The notes under the pieces are model-generated. The model ran no database searches. It was not told the origin of the DNA and was given only the letters and a program-made list of their open reading frames with translations. From assembly GCA_036386835.1 (NCBI GenBank), contig DASVUX010000035.1:1-64000 (forward strand): 64,000 nucleotides of DNA. Direction: 5' to 3'. Positions 1 to 8,795 of this stretch are shown here, one piece after another. A program made the translations under genes and the position numbers. Each line of letters starts with the position of its first letter. The first letter of the stretch is position 1. Source of the DNA: 2-12-FULL-35-15 sp036386835 (GTDB lineage Bacteria; Bacteroidota; Bacteroidia; 2-12-FULL-35-15).

Positions 1-663
1 CTCCGTGACCAGCACTTCCCTGAACACCAAATTGGCAATGCCTTATTCATCACCTGCAAATCCATTGTAAAATTTTGTGTTTTATATCTTCCTTTCCGGC
101 TTGTTTATATTCTTGCTTTCGCTATCCCCTTTGTGGTTGCAGGATCGGAAATAAAAAAACTACATTCTGCATTTACAATTCCCTTTAAAAAATTCTTTTT
201 TCATACAAGTATTCTCTTTTTATCATTCACACTCTTCTTCTTTTTACTTGTAGCTTATGTAATGGTAGAAACCGGCCCTCCCCGGATCTGGTTCATGCTT
301 GCTTTTCTTTTCAGCCTGTATTGTGCTTCGGTCTGCTTTTATGCAGGGTACTCCGGCTTTGTAACAGAAGAAAAACTTCCTGCATTAAAAGCTTCCGGGA
401 TCCTCATTGCTGCCATGGTTTTAGGTTATAACCTGTTTAACCAATTTTTTATATGCCGCAATTATACCCGTGCCCAGGATGCGAGGATAGAAAAGATCAT
501 TGAACTCAACAAAAGGATAAGAGATACAACAATAGTTCTTGAACCGCTCCCATCAAGCGGAATGCTTTATTCGGCAGAGATCAAGGCTGATACCAATCAT
601 TTTACCAACAGGGAATTGCAAATGGGATTCGACCTTAAATTTCATGTAGTAATAAACCGATAA
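1..663 (+). CDS. Multi-pass membrane protein, 5' end outside the window
   Basis: The frame is open from base 1, so this is the C-terminal part (about 220 residues) of a longer gene. A GTG at 133 lies inside a hydrophobic segment and is not the start. At least four hydrophobic segments are visible in the first two thirds (for example around IPFVVAG, SFTLFFFLLVAYVM and ASGILIAAMVLGY), followed by a soluble tail of about 80 residues rich in charged residues. No catalytic motif is seen in this part. Function is not recognised. The next gene starts 38 bases downstream on the same strand. Confidence is high that it codes and low about its role. Confidence 0.7.
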   Translation, partial: LRDQHFPEHQIGNALFITCKSIVKFCVLYLPFRLVYILAFAIPFVVAGSEIKKLHSAFTIPFKKFFFHTSILFLSFTLFFFLLVAYVMVETGPPRIWFMLAFLFSLYCASVCFYAGYSGFVTEEKLPALKASGILIAAMVLGYNLFNQFFICRNYTRAQDARIEKIIELNKRIRDTTIVLEPLPSSGMLYSAEIKADTNHFTNRELQMGFDLKFHVVINR

Positions 664-701
664 AAATTATAATTTTACTGCAGCATCAAACAATAATATA
701 T

Positions 702-1622
702 ATGACGAAAATTTTAGTCGCTACCGAAAAACCTTTTGCCAGTACTGCTGTTGAAGGAATAAAAAAGATTCTTTCAGATGCTGGATTTGAAACTCTGCTA
801 CTTGAAAAATATACTGACCCGGATGATCTTGTAAAGGCAGTTGCTGATGTGGACGGACTCATCATCCGGAGCGACAAGGCATCCCGCCAGGTGATAGAAT
901 CCGCAAAAAACCTGAAGATCATTGTGCGTGCAGGTGCGGGATATGATAATATCGACCTGGCTGCTGCCACTGAAAAAGGTATCGTGGCGATGAACACCCC
1001 GGGGCAGAATTCAAATGCAGTTGCCGAACTTACGTTTGGAATGCTTGTATTTATGGCAAGGGCTAATTTTAAGGGCGGATCGGGAACAGAACTTAAAGGA
1101 AAGAAGATAGGAATCCATGCTTATGGAAATGTTGGAAAGAATGTAGCGAGGATCGCCAAAGGCTTCGACATGGATGTATATGCTTTTGATCCTTTTGTGC
1201 AAAAGGAAGTCCTGGAGAAAGATGGCGTGAAACCGGCAGCTTCCATTGAGGAATTGTATAGCACCTGTCACTATATTTCATTGAATATTCCTGCAACAGA
1301 AAAAACGAAGAACTCCATTAACTTCGAGCTGCTTTCTAAAATGCCGAAAGGCGCAACACTTATCAATACAGCACGGAAAGAAGTGATCCACGAAGAAGAT
1401 CTTAAAAAGATATTTTCGGCAAGGCCGGATTTCAAATATATTTCTGATATCATGCCTGACTGCCATAATGATCTGCTGCAATTCGACACACGTTATTACT
1501 GTACGCCTAAAAAACAAGGAGCCGAAACCTCAGAAGCTAACATCAATGCAGGTTTAGCAGCTGCTAACCAGATCGTTAAATTTATAAAGACAGGAGATAA
1601 AACTTTCCAGGTAAACAAGTAA
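702..1622 (+). CDS. serA: SerA-like D-3-phosphoglycerate dehydrogenase, short form
   Basis: Belongs to the D-isomer-specific 2-hydroxyacid dehydrogenases. It would oxidise 3-phosphoglycerate with NAD+ in the first step of serine synthesis. At 306 residues it lacks the regulatory ACT domain of long SerA enzymes. The nucleotide-binding loop is AYGNVG (140-145), with Ala for the first Gly of GxGxxG. The catalytic Arg is R225 in NTARKEV. The usual catalytic His of the TPHxGA motif is replaced by Lys: the sequence reads TPKKQGAET (268-276). This resembles the reported type III PGDH group, which includes Entamoeba and Bacteroides enzymes. The gene is followed after 12 bases by a DUF1015 gene, a usual partner in this phylum. 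Another 2-hydroxyacid substrate cannot be excluded. Confidence 0.85.
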   Translation: MTKILVATEKPFASTAVEGIKKILSDAGFETLLLEKYTDPDDLVKAVADVDGLIIRSDKASRQVIESAKNLKIIVRAGAGYDNIDLAAATEKGIVAMNTPGQNSNAVAELTFGMLVFMARANFKGGSGTELKGKKIGIHAYGNVGKNVARIAKGFDMDVYAFDPFVQKEVLEKDGVKPAASIEELYSTCHYISLNIPATEKTKNSINFELLSKMPKGATLINTARKEVIHEEDLKKIFSARPDFKYISDIMPDCHNDLLQFDTRYYCTPKKQGAETSEANINAGLAAANQIVKFIKTGDKTFQVNK

Positions 1623-1634
1623 ATTCAGAAATCA

Positions 1635-2888
1635 GTGGCGAAGATCATTCCCTTCAAAGGCATACGTCCTTCAAAAGACAAAGTACATCTTGTAGCTTCC
1701 CGTTCAGTGGATGGTTATGACAAGAAAGAACTGCATGAAAAGCTGGCCAGCAACCCATACTCTTTTCTTCATGTGATCAGCCCTGATTTTAAAGATGGGA
1801 AAAGGACAAGGCCGGGGACACCTGCAAGATTACAGAAGGTAAAATCTCAATACCTGCAGTTCATTAAGGAAGATGTCTTTATCACGGATGAGAAACCTTC
1901 ATATTACATTTATCAACAATTCAAAGAAGGCAATGCATACACTGGGATCATCGGGTGCAGCAGCATTGATGATTATTTTAATGGTGTGATCAAGATCCAT
2001 GAACAGACACTGACTGAAAGGGAAGAAAAGCTGAAGGAATATCTTGAGGTTTGTGAGTTCAATGCCGAACCTGTTCTTTTCAGCTATCCGAATGATTCGG
2101 TGATTGATGATATTACTGCAAAAATAATGCTTCACTCTGAGCCAGTTTATGATTTTACAACAACTGACCGGGTACGCCACAAATTATGGGTGCTTAACGA
2201 ATCAAAACAGGTAAAAGAAATAGAAGAACGTTTTCAAAAAATCCCTGCTGTTTATATTGCTGACGGACACCACCGCTCTGCATCTTCTGCCCTTCTCGGC
2301 AAATCAAGAAGAGATGCAAATCCGGGATATACCGGGAAAGAACCGTATAATTTTTATCTCGGGGTGTTCTTTCCTGAAACACAGTTGAAGATCTTCGATT
2401 TTAACAGGGTTGTGAAAGATCTTAACGGGATGGATTCAGAGACTTTTTTGAGCAGACTGGATGAGAAATTTATTGTAACCGAAAAAGGTGAAGAGGAATA
2501 TAAACCCACACACAAGCATAATTTCAGTCTTTACCTTGACAGCAAATGGTACTCACTGGATGCCAGGAAAGAGATCATCCACCAGGAAGAACCTGTCGGG
2601 AGCCTGGACGCTTCGATTCTTAGCGAGCACTTGCTGGGACCGATATTAAATATTCATGATCTTAAAACAGACAAACGGATTGGATTTGTATCCGGGATAA
2701 AGGGCATGAAAGAACTGAAACACCAGGTTGATAAATGGAACTTTAAAGCTGCTTTCGGACTGTATCCGGTTGAAATGGCCCAGCTTAAACAAATTGCCGA
2801 CACAAACAATATAATGCCTCCTAAAACCACCTGGGTTGAGCCGAAAATGAGAAGCGGGCTCGTTATTTATAGTTTGGAAAATAGTTAA
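1635..2888 (+). CDS. DUF1015 family protein
   Basis: A 417-residue soluble protein of the DUF1015 family, starting at GTG; no closer upstream start fits the conserved opening AKIIPFKGIRP. The family hallmark GHHR is present at residues 211-214 in IADGHHRSAS. The biochemical activity of the family is not established. It is commonly found next to serA and serC in Bacteroidota and Firmicutes, and here it follows serA by 12 bases, so it is probably co-transcribed and linked to serine metabolism. That link is inference from context. Confidence 0.85.
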   Translation: MAKIIPFKGIRPSKDKVHLVASRSVDGYDKKELHEKLASNPYSFLHVISPDFKDGKRTRPGTPARLQKVKSQYLQFIKEDVFITDEKPSYYIYQQFKEGNAYTGIIGCSSIDDYFNGVIKIHEQTLTEREEKLKEYLEVCEFNAEPVLFSYPNDSVIDDITAKIMLHSEPVYDFTTTDRVRHKLWVLNESKQVKEIEERFQKIPAVYIADGHHRSASSALLGKSRRDANPGYTGKEPYNFYLGVFFPETQLKIFDFNRVVKDLNGMDSETFLSRLDEKFIVTEKGEEEYKPTHKHNFSLYLDSKWYSLDARKEIIHQEEPVGSLDASILSEHLLGPILNIHDLKTDKRIGFVSGIKGMKELKHQVDKWNFKAAFGLYPVEMAQLKQIADTNNIMPPKTTWVEPKMRSGLVIYSLENS

Positions 2889-2972
2889 TTGTTATAGTTG
2901 TATTATAGTTTACTGTTAAGGAATTAGTTTATTTGTTTTTATTCTTAATATTACCAAATTGAATTAACTAAA

Positions 2973-3635
2973 ATGTCCATCGCGAATAACCTTCAGCAAA
3001 TAAAATCCTTTCTTCCTCCCGAAGTTACCCTTGTTGCCGTAACGAAAACACATCCACCGGAAAGGCTGATGGAAGTTTACGAAGCAGGCCATAAAATCTT
3101 CGGGGAAAACAAGGTGCAGGAAATGTGCGATAAATATGAAGTCCTGCCGAAAGACATTCAATGGCACATGGTTGGTCACCTCCAAAGCAATAAAGTAAAA
3201 TACATTACACCTTTTGTATCGCTTATACATTCGGTTGACAGCCTTAAGCTTCTGCAGGAAATAAACAGGCAGGCTGCAAGGAATAACAGGATCATTGATT
3301 GCCTGCTGCAGATCTATATTGCAAACGAGGATACTAAGTTCGGGTTGTCATTTGAAGAAGCAGAAACCCTGCTTCAACCGGAATCTCTTATGCGCTTACA
3401 GAATATCAGGATTACGGGTATAATGGGAATGGCGACCAATACGGATGATGAGGCCCGGATCAGAAATGAATTCCGGTCGCTAAAAGAATTCTTTCAGAAA
3501 CTACGTACTACAACTCCCGGCTTACAAATCTTAAGCATGGGCATGAGTTCCGATTATCATATAGCTGTTGAAGAAGGTTCAAATATGATTCGGGTCGGAA
3601 GTTCAATATTTGGCAGCAGACAGGTTGCCAGCTAA
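2973..3635 (+). CDS. YggS/PLPBP-family pyridoxal-phosphate-binding protein
   Basis: A 220-residue single-domain protein of the alanine-racemase-like TIM-barrel family that holds pyridoxal phosphate and takes part in vitamin B6 and amino-acid homeostasis; no enzyme activity is firmly assigned to the family. The PLP lysine is K25 in LVAVTKTHP. The family motifs GENKVQEM, WHMVGHLQSNK, SVDS, GIMGMAT and SMGMSSDYHIAVEEGSNMIRVG are all present in order. The length is normal for the family. It stands alone, with an AT-rich 84-base leader after the DUF1015 gene. Confidence 0.93.
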   Translation: MSIANNLQQIKSFLPPEVTLVAVTKTHPPERLMEVYEAGHKIFGENKVQEMCDKYEVLPKDIQWHMVGHLQSNKVKYITPFVSLIHSVDSLKLLQEINRQAARNNRIIDCLLQIYIANEDTKFGLSFEEAETLLQPESLMRLQNIRITGIMGMATNTDDEARIRNEFRSLKEFFQKLRTTTPGLQILSMGMSSDYHIAVEEGSNMIRVGSSIFGSRQVAS

Positions 3636-3703
3636 CTATTTTCGGTGAAAAGGCCTGAATTATCGATATCAGCAACTAAAAAAACGATAAGATTTATTAA
3701 AAA

Positions 3704-3735
3704 TTTGTTTTTTTTATATAATTGATATAAATTTG
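3704..3735 (+). promoter_or_regulatory. Bacteroidota-type promoter of the cold-shock gene
   Basis: TTTG at 3704-3707, a 20-base spacer and TAAATTTG at 3728-3735 match the phylum consensus (-33 TTTG, -7 TAnnTTTG) exactly. It predicts an AT-rich leader of roughly 30 bases ahead of the ATG at 3771. Confidence 0.75.
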
Positions 3736-3770
3736 TCCTGCTAACTTATTAATTAATCAATACAATTAAA

Positions 3771-3959
<189 letters not shown>

Positions 3960-3981
3960 TATAGATCCTTTATTTACTCAT

Positions 3982-4017
3982 AAAAAAGGCCTCCCGTAAA
4001 CACGGGAGGCCTTTTTT
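3982..4017. terminator. Bidirectional intrinsic terminator
   Basis: A 10-bp stem (3988-3997 with 4002-4011) and a 4-base loop, preceded by six A and followed by six T. It can stop the cold-shock gene on the plus strand and the secreted-protein gene on the minus strand. Confidence 0.9.
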
Positions 4018-4047
4018 ATTTGATTCTTATCTTAGTTCTTCTACCTC

Positions 4048-4539
4048 TTATTCTGTCTTTATACTATCTGTTGCAGCTGGCGCAGCTGCCGGAGTGAGTG
4101 CCGGTTTAGGCTGCGGCTTTGCTTTTTTCTTGTTTTTCCATTTACCTGTTATTCCGTAAGTATGCTGGATCTTCCCTTTCTTCCTGATGATAGAAGTTCC
4201 CGTAATGGCATCTCCTTCCAAACTGCCTTCCCATGAAAAACGTTCCTGAGTAGCTTCATTTTTCGCTTCAACAGTAAATTTTACAACTACATTTCCTGAA
4301 GTAGAATCAATTTCATACTCATATTCCGGCTGTGCAAACCCAGCCTGCGTCATAAAGGTGGATTTAAATTTACCGAGCGCAAAACTGATCTCATCCTTTA
4401 CAGGTTCCGGCTTTTTTTCTGCTTCCGGGTTAAGGACGATGGTATAGATCCTCCCGTCTATCGGGCTTTTTTTCTTTGCCTGGGCAAAACCGGCTGAACC
4501 GGCAGTCATAACAAGTAAAGCAATAAAAAATCTCTTCAT
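4048..4539 (-). CDS. Small secreted or periplasmic protein of unknown function
   Basis: A 163-residue protein with a clear Sec signal peptide (about residues 1-20, cut after GFAQA). The mature part looks like a small beta-rich domain (alternating hydrophobic residues around FTVEAKNEATQERFSWEGSL). A Lys/Pro/Ala-rich tail of about 30 residues follows. I do not recognise a family. It is the last gene of a probable minus-strand operon, 15 bases after a tiny lipoprotein gene and downstream of an alpha-oxoamine synthase. A role in the envelope or lipid export is only a guess from context. Confidence 0.75.
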   Translation of the reverse strand: MKRFFIALLVMTAGSAGFAQAKKKSPIDGRIYTIVLNPEAEKKPEPVKDEISFALGKFKSTFMTQAGFAQPEYEYEIDSTSGNVVVKFTVEAKNEATQERFSWEGSLEGDAITGTSIIRKKGKIQHTYGITGKWKNKKKAKPQPKPALTPAAAPAATDSIKTE

Positions 4540-4554
4540 AAGTTCCGTGCTAAA

Positions 4555-4680
4555 TTATAACCATCCGCCCATATCTGTTTTGGCGGTCTTTTTGCGTCCC
4601 TGGCAATCCCGGTGTGCACATGAGCTAAGAATAGTTGCAGCCAGCAGAAGCAGGCTGAGTAAAAAAATGTTTTTTTTCAT
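4555..4680 (-). CDS. 41-residue lipoprotein
   Basis: The ATG at 4680 opens a 41-codon frame. It starts MKKN, has a hydrophobic stretch and a lipobox LSSC, so the mature lipopeptide would begin at Cys21 and be only 21 residues long. That mature part is basic (RDCQGRKKTAK) and ends MGGWL. It lies 41 bases after the oxoamine-synthase stop and 15 bases before the secreted-protein start, which fits one transcription unit. The signal-peptide layout and position support a real gene. Function is unknown. Confidence 0.6.
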   Translation of the reverse strand: MKKNIFLLSLLLLAATILSSCAHRDCQGRKKTAKTDMGGWL

Positions 4681-4721
4681 TTTCTAGAATTTAATATGTA
4701 ACGCTGGTGCTCCGCCTTTAT

Positions 4722-5966
4722 TTAAAAAGCTGCGATCTTATCAGACATGTACTGGCCCGACTTAAGCTTACCAACAATTTTTGAAAAGCATTCAATCGTG
4801 TAATTCACGTCTTCAAGAGAGTGAACCGCAGTCGGGATCAGGCGCAGAATGATCATACCTTTAGGTACAACAGGATAAACAACCATTGAACAGAAAATAT
4901 TGTAATTTTCACGAAGGTCGAGGATCAGGTTGGTAGCTTCAGGGATAGAACCATTCATATAAACCGGGGTAACACATGAATTTGTCTCACCGATCTCAAA
5001 CCCTGCATTTTTCAACCCGCTTTGCAGTGCACGTGTGATCTCCCATAATTTATCTTTCAGTTCCGGCTTGGTATTGATAAGCTCGAGGCGTTTCAACAGT
5101 CCGACAACCAATGGCATTGGCAATGCTTTTGCGAAGATCTGGGAACGCATGTTATAACGGAGATATTCAACGATCTGCTCTTCGCTGGAAATAAAACCAC
5201 CTATCAAAGCAAATGATTTTGCGAACGTTCCGAAATAAATATCAATTCCATCCTGGCAGCCTTGCTCCTCACCTGTTCCGGCACCTGTTTTGCCAAGAGT
5301 ACCCAAACCATGGGCATCATCAACAAATAAGCGGAATTTGAATTTTTTCTTTAACTCAACGATCTCTTTCAGCTTGCCCTGGTCTCCACGCATCCCGAAA
5401 ACGCCTTCTGTTATAAGAAGAATAGAACCATTCTGGGCTTCTGCCAGCTTGGTAGCTCTTTCAAGCTGCTTTTCGCAATCTGCGATATCATTGTGCTTGA
5501 AAACATATCTTTTTCCCATATGTAGGCGAACCCCGTCAAGGATACAGGCATGTGATTCAGCATCGTAAACAATTACGTCATGGCGGTCAACAAGACAATC
5601 AATCGCAGAAACCATTGCCTGGTAACCAAAATTACAAAGAATCGTATCCTCCTTTTGGACAAGGGCAGAAAGTCCCGCCTCCAGTTTTTCATGGTTATTC
5701 GAATTTCCGCTCATCATCCTTGCTCCCATGGGAAGCGCAAAGCCATATTCGGCAGCTGCTTCAGCATCCGCTTTTCTTACTTCAGGGTGATTGGCAAGTC
5801 CGAGGTAATTGTTAAGACTCCAGTTCAACCGCTCCTTTCCCCTGAATATCATTCGAGGGGCGATATCACCTTCCAGTTTAGGGAATGTAAAATACCCGTG
5901 TGACTCTTTTGCATGCATCCCGATGGGACCGCGGTTAGCTTTTATCTTTTCAAATAAATCTTTCAT
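4722..5966 (-). CDS. Alpha-oxoamine synthase, serine palmitoyltransferase-like
   Basis: PLP-dependent fold-type I enzyme (414 residues) that condenses an acyl-CoA with an amino acid and releases CO2. The PLP lysine is K250 in GTFAKSF. The stacking His is H139 in DAESHAC and the cofactor pocket has VDDAHG (215-220). In Bacteroidota this subgroup makes the long-chain base of sphingolipids or the cysteate-derived capnine base of sulfonolipids. 2-amino-3-ketobutyrate CoA ligase and BioF are close relatives, so the substrate is not certain. The N-terminal extension of about 30 residues before the core fits the serine palmitoyltransferase group better than Kbl. It leads a likely operon with two small envelope genes. 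Confidence 0.8.
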   Translation of the reverse strand: MKDLFEKIKANRGPIGMHAKESHGYFTFPKLEGDIAPRMIFRGKERLNWSLNNYLGLANHPEVRKADAEAAAEYGFALPMGARMMSGNSNNHEKLEAGLSALVQKEDTILCNFGYQAMVSAIDCLVDRHDVIVYDAESHACILDGVRLHMGKRYVFKHNDIADCEKQLERATKLAEAQNGSILLITEGVFGMRGDQGKLKEIVELKKKFKFRLFVDDAHGLGTLGKTGAGTGEEQGCQDGIDIYFGTFAKSFALIGGFISSEEQIVEYLRYNMRSQIFAKALPMPLVVGLLKRLELINTKPELKDKLWEITRALQSGLKNAGFEIGETNSCVTPVYMNGSIPEATNLILDLRENYNIFCSMVVYPVVPKGMIILRLIPTAVHSLEDVNYTIECFSKIVGKLKSGQYMSDKIAAF

Positions 5967-6001
5967 ATTATCGTTGATATTGAGTTTTTAAATTCGAATT
6001 G

Positions 6002-6033
6002 CGAAATTAAGGCTTTATCGGGTATATTCAAAA
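6002..6033 (-). promoter_or_regulatory. Promoter of the oxoamine synthase gene
   Basis: Read on the minus strand: TTTG (6029-6032), 19 bases, then TAATTTCG (6002-6009). This is one base off the TAnnTTTG consensus. Confidence 0.45.
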
Positions 6034-6098
6034 CGTTTTAATTAACAATGCCTTAAAAGTTAAAAAAAGCAAAAGCCTTAAATCTGCTGAAATTTGAC

Positions 6099-6106
6099 TA
6101 TATTTG
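6099..6106 (+). promoter_or_regulatory. -7 box of the bamD-rpoZ unit
   Basis: TATATTTG is a perfect -7 element; the -33 region is weak (TTA at 6078-6080). Only 10 bases separate the box from the bamD ATG, so the leader would be very short. Confidence 0.5.
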
Positions 6107-6116
6107 CGCCTTATTT

Positions 6117-7085
6117 ATGATAAAAAAGCATATTTTCATATCTCTTTTGGCAGTATTGATCATGACTGCATTTTCCTGCAACAACGAAAAGAAGATCTAT
6201 TATTCTGACGGGGGAAGTGCAAAGGTACGGGAAAGTGACGACAGCATAAGCAAGTTCAGGCTGGCTTTCCGCAAGATGGGCCGGGTATTTCAGAAGGATG
6301 AGAATAAAGAAAAGAAGCGTGGCATCACTATTGGCAGGTACAATAAACTTGTAAAGAACGGCTCTCTTGAAGAGAAATACACGGCCGCTATTAAATATTT
6401 TGAAAAAGAGGACTATACCAAAGCCCTTACGTTATTTGAAGAATTGATGAGTGTTTACAGGGGAACCGCACGCGGAGAGGAAGTTCATTACTATTATGCA
6501 TATTGTAATTATAATGTAGAGGATTACCTTGTTGCGGGCTACCAGTTCAGGAATTATGCACGTCTTTACCCGGGAGGCAAACACGCAGAGGAATGTGCTT
6601 ACATGAACGCATATTGCTTTTACCTGAATTCACCGGAATACAGTCTGGACCAGATCGACACAAAATTAGCTATTAAAGAATTCCAGAGCTTTGTGAACCG
6701 TTACCCTAAAAGCGAGAGGATCACCAAATGCAATGAACTGATTGATGAGCTGAGGGCAAAACTCGAGAAAAAATCATACGAGAATGCCATGTTATATTAC
6801 AACATGAATGATTACAAGGCCGGGATTGCTTCCTTTTCTAATCATAATAAGGATTTTCCCGGGAATAAACATGAAGAGGAATTGTATTACCTTACTGTAA
6901 AATCCTATTATTTGCTGGCTCTGAACAGCATTGAATCAAAAAAACAGGAGCGTTTTAAGGCTGCTGTCGATTCTTATACTAAATTTGCAGAAACTTTTCC
7001 GAAAAGCAGCTACCTCCAGGATGCTGAAACTTATCAGAAAAGCGCTTTAAAGAGTTTAGAAAAGTATAACAAATCAACATCATAG
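6117..7085 (+). CDS. bamD: BamD, outer-membrane assembly lipoprotein
   Basis: Periplasmic lipoprotein (322 residues) of the BAM complex, which inserts beta-barrel proteins in the outer membrane. The signal peptide ends in the lipobox AFSC, with lipidated Cys21. TPR-like repeats fill the protein (for example YTKALTLFEELMSVY, AGYQFRNYARLYPGG, IKEFQSFVNRYPKS, YTKFAETFPKS). Its length is typical for Bacteroidota. rpoZ starts 5 bases after its stop, which is the conserved bamD-rpoZ pairing of this phylum. Confidence 0.93.
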   Translation: MIKKHIFISLLAVLIMTAFSCNNEKKIYYSDGGSAKVRESDDSISKFRLAFRKMGRVFQKDENKEKKRGITIGRYNKLVKNGSLEEKYTAAIKYFEKEDYTKALTLFEELMSVYRGTARGEEVHYYYAYCNYNVEDYLVAGYQFRNYARLYPGGKHAEECAYMNAYCFYLNSPEYSLDQIDTKLAIKEFQSFVNRYPKSERITKCNELIDELRAKLEKKSYENAMLYYNMNDYKAGIASFSNHNKDFPGNKHEEELYYLTVKSYYLLALNSIESKKQERFKAAVDSYTKFAETFPKSSYLQDAETYQKSALKSLEKYNKSTS

Positions 7086-7090
7086 AAAAA

Positions 7091-7420
7091 ATGGACTACA
7101 AAAAAACAAATGCCGATCTGACAACAACTACCCGTGATTTGCGTGACCTGGATTCCAAAACAGGAAACCTTTACGAAAGTATCGCGATTGTTTCTAAACG
7201 TGCGAACCAGATCAGCTCTGAAATGAAAGAGGAATTAACCAACAAGCTGGCTGAATTCGCTTCTCATACCGATAACCTTGAAGAGATTTTTGAGAACCGT
7301 GAGCAGATTGAGATCTCTAAATACTATGAGCGTTTACCAAAGCCTTCATTGATCGCTATCAATGAATTTCTTGAAAATAAGATCTATTACCGTAATCCTT
7401 CTTCTGAACCTCAGAAGTAA
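7091..7420 (+). CDS. rpoZ: RNA polymerase omega subunit (Bacteroidota type)
   Basis: A 109-residue protein of the RpoK/omega superfamily that helps assemble and stabilise the beta' subunit of RNA polymerase. The core signature is TGNLYESIAIVSKRANQIS (about residues 24-42), as in other Bacteroidota omegas. C-terminal to it is an acidic helix and a PSLIAINEFLENKIYY tail that is specific to the phylum. It lies between bamD and coaBC, which is diagnostic. Confidence 0.93.
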   Translation: MDYKKTNADLTTTTRDLRDLDSKTGNLYESIAIVSKRANQISSEMKEELTNKLAEFASHTDNLEEIFENREQIEISKYYERLPKPSLIAINEFLENKIYYRNPSSEPQK

Positions 7421-7435
7421 TTTTCATTTAAACTG

Positions 7436-7498
7436 ATTGGCAGTTCGCATTTTTCTAAGCCCAGGCTTTTGAAAACTGTAAGCTGCCAATTTTTTTTT
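7436..7498 (+). terminator. Probable terminator after rpoZ
   Basis: An 8-bp outer stem (ATTGGCAG 7436-7443 with CTGCCAAT 7483-7490) is followed at once by eight T. The loop is long but holds its own small AAGCC/GGCTT hairpin. It would separate bamD-rpoZ from coaBC. Confidence 0.5.
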
Positions 7499-7505
7499 AG
7501 AACCT

Positions 7506-8708
7506 ATGCTAAAGAACAAGAACATACTGGTAGGCGTTACAGGGAGCATTGCTGCCTATAAAACCGCATTCCTGGTACGTTTACTTGTTAAAGCAGGTGC
7601 TAATGTGAAAGTCGTAATGACGGAGGCCTCAGCAGGCTTTATTACTCCGCTCACCCTCTCTACGCTCTCCAAAAATCCTGTCCTTACAAGCTTCACCAAA
7701 GACAAGGAGGGCGAATGGAACAACCATGTGGAACTCGGCATCTGGGCCGATGCTTTCATTATCGCCCCGGCAAGCGCCAATACGATGGGAAAAATGGCTG
7801 CAGGGATCTGCGATAATCTCCTTATGGCTGTTTACCTTTCTGCCAAATGCAAAGTGTTCTTCGCGCCTGCGATGGACCTCGATATGTACAAGCACCAGGC
7901 AACCCTTGATAATATTACACGTCTTCAATCGTTCGGGAACAGAATGATCCCTCCTGGAAACGGTGAACTGGCAAGCGGGTTAACAGGTGAAGGAAGAATG
8001 GCGGAGCCCGAAGAGATCATTGAATTCATTGAGAAAGAGTTTTCAGAGAACTTCCCTCTGAAAGGGAAAAAGGTGTTGGTCACAGCAGGTCCAACTTATG
8101 AAGCGATTGATCCGGTAAGGTTTATCGGAAATCATTCTTCGGGAAAAATGGGATTTGCCATTGCTGAAGAATTCGCTTCAAAAGGAGCTGAAGTGACGTT
8201 AATATGCGGGCCGAATAGTCTTAAGACCGAACAGAAGAATATAAAACGAATCGACATCACATCTGCTGAAGAGCTTTTTGATGCTTCGGTGAAAGTATTT
8301 GCAAATGCAGATATCGCTGTATTATCAGCGGCAGTTGCAGATTATAAACCGGTGCAGGCTGCCCTGCAGAAAATTAAGAAATCTGAGGCTTCACGGAATA
8401 TTGAACTCACCCAGACCAAGGACACCTTAGCGGAGCTTGGAAGGTTAAAGAAAGAAGGCCAGCTGCTTGTTGGGTTTGCCCTGGAAACAGAGAATGAAAC
8501 AGAGAACGCCAAAAGTAAGCTGAAGAAAAAGAACCTCGACATGATCGTGCTGAATTCCCTGAATGATAAAGGGGCTGGCTTTAAAAATGATACAAACAAG
8601 ATTACAATTATCAGCGGTAATAATAAAACTGTTAATTTTGACTTAAAGAGCAAAACGGAAGTGGCGAAAGATATAGTGGATGTGATCATGAAATCCGTAA
8701 ATTCTTAA
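7506..8708 (+). CDS. coaBC: CoaBC: phosphopantothenoylcysteine decarboxylase/synthetase
   Basis: Bifunctional coenzyme A enzyme (400 residues). The N-terminal flavoprotein half (CoaC, about 1-180) starts ILVGVTGSIAAYK, has the catalytic-His region NNHVELGIWAD and the PAMDLDMY substrate motif. The C-terminal half (CoaB, about 185-400) has VTAGPTYEAIDPVRFIGNHSSGKMG and the AAVADYKP region. At the position where E. coli has the catalytic Cys158 (LACG), this protein reads LASG, as do other members of the group. It sits in the conserved rpoZ-coaBC-DUF4835-recN block. Confidence 0.94.
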   Translation: MLKNKNILVGVTGSIAAYKTAFLVRLLVKAGANVKVVMTEASAGFITPLTLSTLSKNPVLTSFTKDKEGEWNNHVELGIWADAFIIAPASANTMGKMAAGICDNLLMAVYLSAKCKVFFAPAMDLDMYKHQATLDNITRLQSFGNRMIPPGNGELASGLTGEGRMAEPEEIIEFIEKEFSENFPLKGKKVLVTAGPTYEAIDPVRFIGNHSSGKMGFAIAEEFASKGAEVTLICGPNSLKTEQKNIKRIDITSAEELFDASVKVFANADIAVLSAAVADYKPVQAALQKIKKSEASRNIELTQTKDTLAELGRLKKEGQLLVGFALETENETENAKSKLKKKNLDMIVLNSLNDKGAGFKNDTNKITIISGNNKTVNFDLKSKTEVAKDIVDVIMKSVNS

Positions 8709-8795
8709 TATTAAAATATGAAGAGTTACATAACGGATTAGCCGGTACTGTAACCGAACTATAGAACTAAAAACTCTTTTTTAACCAAAACTATC

